In this document: piece after piece, positions 56,601-61,501 of the stretch
Layout of the letters: each line of letters starts with the position of its first letter
Position numbering within the stretch: the first letter of the stretch is position 1
DNA from: an uncultured Clostridia bacterium
Lineage (GTDB): Bacteria; Bacillota; Clostridia; Christensenellales; UBA1242
DNA: 64,000 nt
Direction of reading: 5' to 3'
Assembly: GCA_934747775.1 (NCBI GenBank)
Contig: CAKVHA010000006.1
Location: forward strand, 19,932-83,931
Translations under genes and position numbers: made by a program
Notes under the pieces: generated by a model
Database searches by the model: none
What the model was told of the DNA's origin: nothing
The model's input: only the letters and a program-made list of their open reading frames with translations

Positions 56601-59118
56601 TTTTTACAATATAAAAGTCTTCATTAAGTTTAATGCTGCCTTTTTCAAGTCCGTTTGCGGTTGTTACATAATATCGTTTTTCATTGCTACCGTCTTTTAA
56701 ATAGAATGTTTGCTCAATAAATTTGTATACATTGTTGTAGTTTGAATTATCGGTTTCGTCAATATTCATAGCAAAGTAAAAACTTTGTGTGCCTTTGTGT
56801 TGTAAGTCGTCAACAATCTTAAAATACTTGCTAGGGTCACTTACATATTTATTTCCGTCACCATAATTCAAACTAATGGTGTATTGATAATTTGAAAAAG
56901 ATGAATTATCTACAAAACTACTATTAGGTTTAATCTTGGCTATATTATTTGGGTTGTCAGTGGTGTGACCATCACTAAATTGATAGCTATTGTTTATTGG
57001 GTTTGTAGTATCAACATAATATTGATAATTTGAACGGAAAACAGTGGAACCATTTATTGATAATTTACCATAGCCAGAACTTGAGTAATCAACTGATTCG
57101 TCGTCAGTTGTGGTAATTGTCTCGTTGTTTGTTATGGCATTAAATAATCTACTTACCGTGCTTATTTCTTTTCCATCAGCGCCTTTAAGTGTAATGTTAG
57201 TAACAGGGTTTTGTCGTCCTGTATTTTTATAAAGTTTAAGAGTGTTGCCATTAATATAGGCTGTGGTTGTTTCTGTTAGCCCAGCATTACTAACGACTTC
57301 GCCGTCATAAAGATAATAATCTACTCCGGCAATTTGAATTTTAAATTCTCTATCAGTGCCAGTGCCAGCGTTAACAAAGTAATCTTTGTTAGCTTCGTTT
57401 GTGTCTAATCCAGGGAAGTTTACTCTGTAATAATAATCTCCGCCACTCTGAATTGCTGGGATAGGGTAGATGTTAATGGTAAAATTGGAATTCATTTTAT
57501 CCTTGGCAAAAGTTTTTTCGCCAGTGTTTGGAATGTTGATTGCGATATTTGCTGATTTAGAATATAAGTAATTAGAAGAATCGCCAATATTTTCGTTTAG
57601 AACATAGTACTCATTATCTTTAACATTCGCTTTGTTGATGTCTGCTTTTGTAAAATTTCTTGAATCGGTGCTATTTAAATATACTTTATAAGTGTCATCA
57701 TTTTTTAAGCCAATAGTGTAAGTAATAGTGTTGCCAGTGTTGCTAGCAATATTTGCTGTGTTTGAGTCAATTTCGTATAGGTTAACGGCATTGTCGGTTC
57801 TAATATAATATGTTTTGCCGTTTAGTGCGTTAGCTAAAGCATAATACTTAACACTTTCTATAATAAAATTAGGGGTGTCTGTTGAAAAAGTTATTTCCGT
57901 TTCAGAATTATCTGCTGTTTTTGTAAATGTTACTTTCTTTTCGTTTAGGTTTATTGAGTAACTATAACCACTAATTTCATCTATAGTAACGCATAGGTCT
58001 TTAAATACAGATTCGGTGTATAAATTACCATTATAATAATAGTACTTTTCACCAAAAACATTTATGTATTCTTGTGAAATGCCTTCGCTAGCAAGTCTTG
58101 AATGTATAAAAATGTTTGTAATTGTGGTGGTTGCTGTTACATCGGTGGCAGAAGTGCCATCTTGTAGTTTACGCATTGTTATGCTGCCGCCAGCAGCGTC
58201 AATTTTTTCATAAACAAACTTTTTAGAATTGGTTTCGCCAGTTCCAGGTGCAATAGTAACATAAAGATCCTTTCCGTCAGCGCTTTTTGCAATCTCTTTC
58301 GTTGTTTTATCCATTAAAGCATAATAGCCAGTTTCATTAAAAGTGTAGCGTTTAATGGAGTTACTATAAGTATTAACAACATTAATTGTATAATTGCTAA
58401 TAATGTCGTAATCATAAGTGATAGGGTTTGAACATTGCAAATCGGAGTAAACTCTTCCGTCTTTACAATAGTATGTTGTGTTGTTGTAGTTAAATAGGTA
58501 GATGTTGTTGTTAATAATGTATTTTTTACCAATTACAATGCGTGCTGGGGTTCCGCCACCGTCTTTTATGAAACTATATTCCAAGGTATTAACGATGACG
58601 TAATCTTCGTTTAGTATTTGAGTACCATCTTCTTTCATATAATAAGTGGTGTCATTATGAGTAGTGAACTTATAAAAGTTTTCACCACCGTGACTCTCTG
58701 ATGTAAGTACGCATGGTTCGCCAATAACTACCGAATCAGATCCTACTACATAATATTTTTTAATCGCATCGAAAGTGCCAGTGGTTGTTAATTGTAGTAT
58801 GTCGGATGCAGTAACATCGCCAGCCGTTTTAAGTTCTGTGCCACTAACATAGTAAATAAGGTTTTCAACATTTATGTAGTTAATAACACTTTTCTCGTAC
58901 AAAAACTGACCATTGGTTATTCCGTTGGCGGTTTGGTCTACTAGGGTAGAGTAAAAAGGAACGCCCGCGGTGATTGGGTCAACTTCTGCCGCATAAGCGC
59001 GCCTAATTTGCTCGCGTTTGCTTTCGGTCATTAAAAATGCGCCGCCCACAACTGACAGCGTTAATGCAAAACCAAGCATAATATTTACAAAAATATTTTT
59101 CATTCTACTTTTTTTCAT
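44635..59118 (-). CDS. Giant membrane-anchored surface protein (about 4,830 aa)
   Basis: One uninterrupted frame of 4,827 codons from the ATG at 59118, which has GGGAG nine bases upstream; an in-frame ATG at 59142 adds eight residues. A long signal sequence ends near RRAYA-AEVDP. About the first 1,900 residues are Tyr- and Asn-rich diverged repeats built around a YYxxxGxLY-type core (YYYYNGNLYTES, YYCKDGRVYSD). The second half carries many Ig-like modules with GxYTxxxxDxxGN patterns (GGYTLIVTDEIGNET, YTFVVTDAIGNST). It ends in a membrane helix (LIIIIAVVVVVLLIVTFII) with tail RKHTKFR, like the protease at 11890. No sortase motif or enzyme domain is seen. Adhesin, stalk or conjugation-related surface protein are possibilities. 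Confidence 0.88.
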   Translation of the reverse strand: MKKSRMKNIFVNIMLGFALTLSVVGGAFLMTESKREQIRRAYAAEVDPITAGVPFYSTLVDQTANGITNGQFLYEKSVINYINVENLIYYVSGTELKTAGDVTASDILQLTTTGTFDAIKKYYVVGSDSVVIGEPCVLTSESHGGENFYKFTTHNDTTYYMKEDGTQILNEDYVIVNTLEYSFIKDGGGTPARIVIGKKYIINNNIYLFNYNNTTYYCKDGRVYSDLQCSNPITYDYDIISNYTINVVNTYSNSIKRYTFNETGYYALMDKTTKEIAKSADGKDLYVTIAPGTGETNSKKFVYEKIDAAGGSITMRKLQDGTSATDVTATTTITNIFIHSRLASEGISQEYINVFGEKYYYYNGNLYTESVFKDLCVTIDEISGYSYSINLNEKKVTFTKTADNSETEITFSTDTPNFIIESVKYYALANALNGKTYYIRTDNAVNLYEIDSNTANIASNTGNTITYTIGLKNDDTYKVYLNSTDSRNFTKADINKANVKDNEYYVLNENIGDSSNYLYSKSANIAINIPNTGEKTFAKDKMNSNFTINIYPIPAIQSGGDYYYRVNFPGLDTNEANKDYFVNAGTGTDREFKIQIAGVDYYLYDGEVVSNAGLTETTTAYINGNTLKLYKNTGRQNPVTNITLKGADGKEISTVSRLFNAITNNETITTTDDESVDYSSSGYGKLSINGSTVFRSNYQYYVDTTNPINNSYQFSDGHTTDNPNNIAKIKPNSSFVDNSSFSNYQYTISLNYGDGNKYVSDPSKYFKIVDDLQHKGTQSFYFAMNIDETDNSNYNNVYKFIEQTFYLKDGSNEKRYYVTTANGLEKGSIKLNEDFYIVKSGSEAYKLMKTESSLETTGFNYAIIRNNNNVDNVQFGFATTKGALDQYAWHEFVNLDGNPKKYYIVNSRVKTHNGSIRPIDSLGDELGYNEASGIYTFESSFTASKTESETILINTEIQANCKDTTDFDNNVKGKYFRVNINGQIFYVKYTLAADKVKIDRLVNDTLFRITGDGTPNNKYTVTAVTSAQFNTDTKYVKIDETDDIKVSVRFSYQLLSSGLLILNETTKPKNNFINFDTQYFYHDTGLYLDMAHKNKMQDFAYEPEINAIMIENNSYPVQAIDYYTVDLPEVGRFYVNNGALYSTLIFNYKENGGAVTYIAKYTNKVTNTVFEYKVDEYRQIVSIFTSQAKTAENLPTGVTFNDNKGNPHTALASFTATSQFDETTYYAEDDGNTYIVYNTSTSLTPSENKYYEKIAEPYANVDYYVQKNQTGSSAYADGLYVYANRATEIKIPGVNTFSIKKVGVTSFNYKFNNGSEQSKDLIYPTGATSPTLSYAYVGTIPTRLYSFTHDGTTYYISAKEFDTAADFKDVTLYSIANVVMINVLDEGNSETGYHIANLFAPVTIAGTKYYVNLYGGGFYTETTDGSKNFVRDTSLIGYTIYRFVDTRNSWYVMKDGSSVPILIDITKAVAGVDGTSKIKVEIKAEEVVFTDEGDVTSAKTIKHTTIRYVNSRILDIDVSFRYNDVTRNAFIANNGTFAAPDEMYVNGTKMTYTGSADFATISTTMLGTNLTYAIHKTAFEGVSTYYTIIFRYDLTNGSQDYYAVYIKDKEMPTNVYYLADNTKTKLNDFVDGYAVNTSTTILTHSRQLSTPNNGKIEYTGYVDYYVTKLETGYQVFTSSKYYNYNADILNIGGTDYNYIDYGKADNVYYVIKGGKLYYYYEYKSDAINITDNAFIEAKRINFEYNFTGGNVVYKENTYATQTNLTHYIETSNNYYIVAEDNNVYNTYVYGNASATPQTRESVYATRISSSVRIVSNGTSFDVTTSNGRAYQDTAAIKDKPQFVSESQIMLDNFVSAQDLSLGTTTASIKNLYIQFGDKKAEEGAISGLATLEVQAFLRNEEVSKYSTLAESYFDSRYGIRIDINNVESQNVKYGNQDKENINMYWFQYFDLHGIKAIIGDNKAPVDVFDATGYYTIVFTYSTNKVVGSEVVASAKNTYTYSFYLSENSAYVEYPTFNTIKTVGTGVYETVVTRDETKGTNNYYYNNQSYDIPTYIFNATKFRVEYGFKFNQSKSNYATSFEIRNTSKFSSIVNSNNEYGVLQITKDGTLDQTIIMQINSALNAIDYYKDSISSANLIGSLYIEKSTGKFYLSLENYAHYNPKNKSEYTNTLDYYKAGRLIRNGAGNTIMDYYAIINLTELGDYEFKNIRLMSAGTDTSYTTTYVSYPADVENGAEDVLGSKYKDVVIDAVKGTTIKFRGVETMQYGAYDDNGLFVYKGSPMDHDKNNTILSNGSLKIYGITTSFKKNNNTIAFNKLDENIYSNLTNNTVIPSNDDKNSNTTDITKIFTGSNKLAQADKVSLYFNNENFKYNIPLTNLQPIYFNYFGNISYSQSKYMRYTGFSYECDKNGNMTTLTIDTTSGIMLDYTNKTTINKSGAYIMQIVYNNERGIDDDQKQYFMFVIDNTAPNMEIRTHAGAATEGVPFVSNTMSASASRYTNTRFVSVNYVEPNYFQGDVYVTYVATSYDQNTVLNSGNIVKNNIMPTSEGRYTFSIHYGVNSQSYSNTYIIVDQTTPNGTLYNVTGSAAQKYVGNKYDSNIFSEMKTFVSNKFKAYSGAPVYAKIKTISLDSYDRYAESLNNLSAITTDVVIKAANELFDNSDDLNNSPTYNFVSADVAAKGGAITSGQILGLTTQSAIYIIKLYDAAGNSEYYYYFYDTSTPYMLYTNLKEANAEPQKTIENGTVEGNTLVSWGNYKAIRINTDNKKDNLYAKFISSVNSNKQAYNGMFTQTVNNTDGKPELYLFIPISTALVSYEGNSKYAITPVPSAANVAGGATIYTAKHALKANFVNANTSTYWNSNINLNDMFVGDKQYTFVVTDAIGNSTTQLVTMNSSVAKETFYGKNTDAKLDSSQMISNNNVYNISELTYDYKTLSDKTFKAKITYSYYPFDMGKYLQNNEEIDTSYTPYDDYIYDTTYGKLYKFDIDKYYLCDVNRNIIESRTDTLTVNQVLTSANTFVKGYPFGTGTDNNSTAETESDGKYVSGTVNERSNQTALGLYIFKRVYITNDTGNIITNEDIDASDSIYEDLQDDLAIRYYVYVVDRNDIISLVYSGSNLDRINSIGDNLSIILGNADDPRITVELLKTYEKAAGDSGDEINTNKLRVKSDFPIDKYSTAEKLAGNANLKLFKRYNSDNKTNILNYVGDEFSKKWNANKFKYTVSLQDTSDGSDITETVINADGSKTTSIKAEYGDLINNNFSLVKKANYRLSISDNSSVTYSVKNGDIQEQNTSNPNTYYFIFGIKHDSPEGVFQTKADDVLKSIVDLEERDEYDNVVKSTGKNVVYKNINKEFLQFTFTQSASIYDAKIDPYDVVIKKDGSVILQTGKDTSGNITATSITAGADVKNVIKFTDGDGTSTLPTYSFVIFNGNESGYLSKADDNARYTVEVHFAADNKNDYLVTEYDGNSDTNIIRNYYNTTFEIYVDNKAPSDNLDTVLAANDPNLDEYCKTKYNGRTYSQLLPIERDDLLKHYAFAVNINANNSTKFKYSQAEGVGMYLRKIGSDLTKYVFSYLPNESGDNKTEIFNRTNTTKYNPYIFNQDIVTEAGTTKGFDFNKLPADFKQGYYELIEEDEAENLTRYIVYIYDNEKVEYGVNYTNNSKTNNYLYYFAKVDNKYLIVTKENENWIIKDIYGTTYNGEVKPEGAEEPLAIHYNNVEYPLYGINNPDHYYASIDSTEYSFDYRESIEEKPDLYKFYNDILSANANIAYKSSYNAWITNSGIDMLTPYLLSYSNDNGENENKSIDINYVGFYHTNKTDDKGTKVSSFDMFDISRIQPIIGISNEETGGYLFNDGKPYTNSDKSPLFDQFVTVRISSANKNGAVFTAGTLLSTLVSDPYTMSMDQFYNLVTVTIQDIINTNAITIFSYQIEITNRFGDNFVMFLNRPDAELDLKFTSASESLTVTVPKRTDHVFIDRFTIQTYSLNGWQYLTSDINSKTILSSYENIYSDTSYVLGKGIYKFTACDNFGRTCGTPIYKNVGGGDESYNFAFNSKYIQGNLSYITSRDFTFTINEHLYNINFGLRDCIKVSTGENEYTYYDIKFEKSGDTYKKAIGKYSEDGKTFKENEEGLQFDSIIKDDSGAYAIAFTNSIFTSQNSDPTNSNVKTTFGFSRLNNFNGDNGLCEYVIEFSWAGDPENPITYNVKIDSRKPVISFISDTPLTVVESGSYYKNFHITWSSNYLTTGQLVKTINSVTTTLNITAADQYEVGEIGGYTLIVTDEIGNETRVNFTLKNSGNRYYSVVVDTGTRTFEPYESDYISTDNNGYGYIIKYYYFLEESGKGNINDYNVIINTDQTKGIGYEKVESISEDYLEYNIIRNYGDNIDPLILNKIRVVKVKPIKGTTAYGEMINNLNIIYTDGTSLNPPMKGDEIAKELGTNNGLSYDQKVDKIELTIKSFYGSETDGIFNGNKVFTEHRYNGKYVKTYSSGSNNDPTYTITIASTGVHEFIVRDSVGNVLKTLRITLIKSVLFDTNGENPINNRFFNNEVTLNIPTLSDYYTRHEITVIHNGVEKKINDIAPPITTVSNTAYTFKESGNYKLIINAYKASNTTQDNADYSSVYEFTILNPNVMKMTFGFSSAYGFTIQKVVRNDLDITSLITQKSHDSLWITSGDTDTAGLYTITLLGYDEITNDYFPFTFSMRINNETPSITPINYTYGTSTTKAVTLQYNAALIYSQVGESYILVKVNGSEQERYEINSESEDKLSNIVINSTGKWTIEIYNKDNNFIVSYTVNKATPLNSSAKLIIIIAVVVVVLLIVTFIILRKHTKFR

Positions 59119-59142
59119 TTCAACATTCTCCCATTTGTTCAT

Positions 59143-59600
59143 ATTTGCATATCACAAATTTTTACGACAAAATTCTACTTTGTCTTACATATTTTAGCAC
59201 AATAATTTTTTTCCACCAAATAAATAATTAATATATATTATATATTTTTATATTTAACTTTAACTTGTTATTTTATTACAAAACAATAATTAATCTTGCG
59301 TATGGTGTAGCGTGTGCTTGTGAAATGAATAAAACCATATATCCCGTGTCCCCTTGTAAGGGGAAGGTGGTAGCCAACGGCTACCAAAGGGTAGTCCAGT
59401 AGTTGCACGAAATTTGTATATCTCTGTTCACTTACTCATATTAGTGTAAATGAAAACCGCATAAAAACAATCTCGCCCAATTCTCATTGCAAAAATGTAA
59501 ATAATATAAAAAAAATGTTAAAAAACATTTTGAGATAAGTAAAATTTGTGATATTATCATAACATAAAAATGGAGAAGCTCGCTTGGAGGGTAAATTAAA
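59143..59600. other. Divergent spacer between giant gene and pilin genes, with a hairpin repeat
   Basis: No gene. It holds hairpin repeat R1 (59338-59477) and AT-rich promoter territory for both divergent genes. The pilin gene's GGAGGG lies 12 bases before its ATG. Confidence 0.5.
59338..59477 (+). repeat. Dispersed hairpin repeat R1
   Basis: The unit begins CCCGTGTCCCCTTGTAAGGGG, with a small CCCCTT/AAGGGG stem, then GAAGGTGG. A second stem GGTAGCC-AAC-GGCTACC and the constant AAAGGGTAGTCCAGTAG follow, then a tail that ends near AACCGCATAAA. Confidence 0.75.
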
Positions 59601-59966
59601 ATGAATAATTTTATGTTAAGTTTAATGATGAAATTTGTTGGTGCAGACGATACTACCAAAACAACAGAACCAGAGTGGGTGTATAAGATTATAAGACCAA
59701 TTATTAATGTTTTGAATAGTTTGTTGGTTCCAGTAATTATACTACTTGGTGTTGCAGGTTCTATTTATGCTATTGTGCTTGGTGTACAATATGCAAAAGC
59801 AGAAAGTGCAGACAAACGTGATGAAGCTAAAAAACGTCTTATTAACGCCGTTATTGGTGTTGTAATTATGTTGGTTGCATTAATTGCTATGAAAATATTC
59901 ACAGCCAATGCAGACAGTATCTTCGGTTGGATTAATGATAGTGCAGACCCAAAGAAAAACAGCTAA
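59601..59966 (+). CDS. T4SS pilin-like small membrane protein 1
   Basis: 121 residues with two membrane helices (about 39-61 and 85-106) joined by a charged loop YAKAESADKRDEAKKRL. This is the pattern of the type IV secretion pilin family of Gram-positives (VirB2/TrbC-like, T4SS_pilin). The fold polymerises into a pilus or forms a membrane channel part. A terminator (59983-60013) separates it from the next copy. GGAGGG gives the start. Confidence 0.75.
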   Translation: MNNFMLSLMMKFVGADDTTKTTEPEWVYKIIRPIINVLNSLLVPVIILLGVAGSIYAIVLGVQYAKAESADKRDEAKKRLINAVIGVVIMLVALIAMKIFTANADSIFGWINDSADPKKNS

Positions 59967-59982
59967 TAGAAATAGCATAAAC

Positions 59983-60014
59983 AAAAAGTCAATTTTAAAC
60001 AATTGACTTTTTTT
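59983..60014 (+). terminator. Terminator after pilin-like gene 1
   Basis: AAAAGTCAATT and AATTGACTTTT form an 11-bp stem with TTTT following. Confidence 0.85.
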
Positions 60015-60080
60015 ATTTGTCAAAACACCTATAGTGTGTTATTATATAGTAAATAATATGTAATTTTTAAGGGGATAAAT

Positions 60081-60455
60081 ATGAATTTTCTTGGCAAAAT
60101 GTGCAATTTTTTGCTTGAAACTACAGCTGACACACTAGAAAATAATTATAAAAATTCGTGGTTTTATGACATTGTGGGGCCGCTAGTAAAAATTTTGGAT
60201 AGCTTGCTAGTTCCAGTAATTATATTGCTTGGTGTGGCAGGTTCTATTTACGGCATTGTGCTTGGTGTAAAATATTCCAAAGCAGAAGGTGATAAGCGTG
60301 AAGAAGTAAAACGTCAGCTTATTAATGCGATAATTGGTATAGTAATATCGCTTATTATTTTAATTGCTATGAAAATTTTTGTAAATCAAGCTAAAAATGT
60401 TGCTGGCTGGATATTTGATTCGGCAGGGATTAGCCCTAATGGCGGAGGAAAGTAA
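60081..60455 (+). CDS. T4SS pilin-like small membrane protein 2
   Basis: 124 residues, a paralogue of the first: LLVPVIILLGVAGSIYGIVLG in helix 1, loop YSKAEGDKREEVKRQLINA, and a second helix at about 87-107. The first 35 residues differ and have no cleavable signal that I am sure of. AAGGGG precedes the ATG. The third copy begins one base after its stop, so these two are co-translated. Confidence 0.75.
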   Translation: MNFLGKMCNFLLETTADTLENNYKNSWFYDIVGPLVKILDSLLVPVIILLGVAGSIYGIVLGVKYSKAEGDKREEVKRQLINAIIGIVISLIILIAMKIFVNQAKNVAGWIFDSAGISPNGGGK

Positions 60456-60456
60456 T

Positions 60457-60816
60457 ATGGTAAACTTTTTATCGAGTGTTTATTTTAAGTTTTTATGTGC
60501 CGACGCTCAAACAGGCAACCAAAGTCAAGTAGCGAGAGTGTTGTCTACTATTCAAGATATGCTACGTGATATACTTTTGCCTTTCATTATTGTTGTTGGT
60601 GCTGCTAGTGGTATTTATGGTATTTGGCTTGGAGTAAATTATTCTAAAAGTGAAGGCGACGCTAGGGCAGAAGCAAAAAAGAGAATTATTAACTTCCTTA
60701 TAGGTTTGGTTTGTATTATTGTGTTAATTGTGTTGTTGGCGCTTTACACAAAATACGCCGATGGCATAATTGCTTGGATAGATAAAGCAGTTGAAACAGG
60801 TAGAAAGAAATCATAG
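60457..60816 (+). CDS. T4SS pilin-like small membrane protein 3
   Basis: 119 residues from the ATG at 60457, chosen because GGAGG lies about seven bases upstream; a longer in-frame start inside copy 2 is less likely. It has the same two-helix plan: LLPFIIVVGAASGIYGIWLG, loop YSKSEGDARAEAKKRI, then IGLVCIIVLIVLLAL. It is the most diverged of the three. The trio may form a heteromeric pilus or channel. Confidence 0.75.
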   Translation: MVNFLSSVYFKFLCADAQTGNQSQVARVLSTIQDMLRDILLPFIIVVGAASGIYGIWLGVNYSKSEGDARAEAKKRIINFLIGLVCIIVLIVLLALYTKYADGIIAWIDKAVETGRKKS

Positions 60817-60922
60817 TAACTTACTTAATTTGTTGGTGAAAATTATATTACAAAACAATAATCACATCTAGTTGAAAGCTGGTTATTTAATATAAATCAA
60901 TAAAATTTATGTAAAATTTTAG

Positions 60923-60969
60923 TACTATGCAAACAAGTAAAAAAGCACGGAATTTCCGTGCTTTTTTGT
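60923..60969. terminator. Terminator module with TACTATGCAAAC box (copy 2)
   Basis: Box at 60923-60934, then AAAAAAGCACGGAA-T-TTCCGTGCTTTTTT. The hairpin is identical in sequence to copies 1 and 3. Confidence 0.85.
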
Positions 60970-61063
60970 GGTTTTATTACCAGTCAATAATAATTCTATA
61001 TATCTTGTGTCCACTTGTCTGAAGTTTCTACAAAAGAAGTTTTGTTGGTTGAGATTAAAATAG

Positions 61064-61236
61064 ACCTTATACCCTGTGTCCACTTGTAAGGGGAAGGTGG
61101 TGTGCGAGTCTTGTCCGCACACCAAAGGGTAGTCCAGTAGGTGCTAAAAATTTGTGTATTATGTTAACTTAGCGGTCTTAGTGTAAATAAAACCACATAA
61201 ATACTGCAGTAAATATAACCCACAAAACTGATATAC
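61064..61236 (+). repeat. Dispersed hairpin repeat R2
   Basis: Same plan as R1: CCCTGTGTCCACTTGTAAGG, GGTGG, stem GGTGTGCG-loop-CGCACACC, then AAAGGGTAGTCCAGTAG. A long tail follows, ending ATATAACCCACAAAACT. The stem sequence is wholly different from R1 yet pairs perfectly. Confidence 0.75.
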
Positions 61237-61240
61237 AAAC

Positions 61241-61316
61241 CGAACAACCCTTTGGTACTAGCAGACCAAAGGTCTGACTGCGTACCACCTTCCCCTTACT
61301 AGGGGTGACACGAGAT
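61241..61316 (-). repeat. Dispersed hairpin repeat R3 (inverted, tail truncated)
   Basis: On the minus strand: CGTGTCACCCCTAGTAAGG, GGTGG, a stem made of GGTAC/GTACC outside and CAGACC/GGTCTG inside, then AAAGGG. The conserved tail is missing. It faces R2 head to head. Confidence 0.7.
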
Positions 61317-61408
61317 TTAAGGATTTATTTTAATAGGTTAGTCACATATTGCTTCACTCCTAAAAAGCATTTGGTTTTTGTGAATATCAACTGGGTGATA
61401 CTGGCTGG

Positions 61409-61457
61409 TACTATGCAAACTAATGAAAAAGCACGGAATTTCCGTGCTTTTTTGTGG
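61409..61457. terminator. Terminator module with TACTATGCAAAC box (copy 3)
   Basis: Box at 61409-61420, then AAAAAGCACGGAA-T-TTCCGTGCTTTTTT. It serves the convergent coupling-protein gene. Confidence 0.85.
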
Positions 61458-61501
61458 TTTGTTATAATTAAATTTAATTCCGCTTATCGGTCAAGATTAT
61501 C

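Larger units (their letters stand above)
60817..61501. other. Gene-free spacer with two terminator modules and repeats R2 and R3
   Basis: No gene is supported. It contains terminator module copy 2 (60923-60969), hairpin repeats R2 and R3 in opposite orientation, a fragment of the repeat start at about 61010, and terminator module copy 3 at the right edge, which serves the convergent VirD4 gene. Confidence 0.6.
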
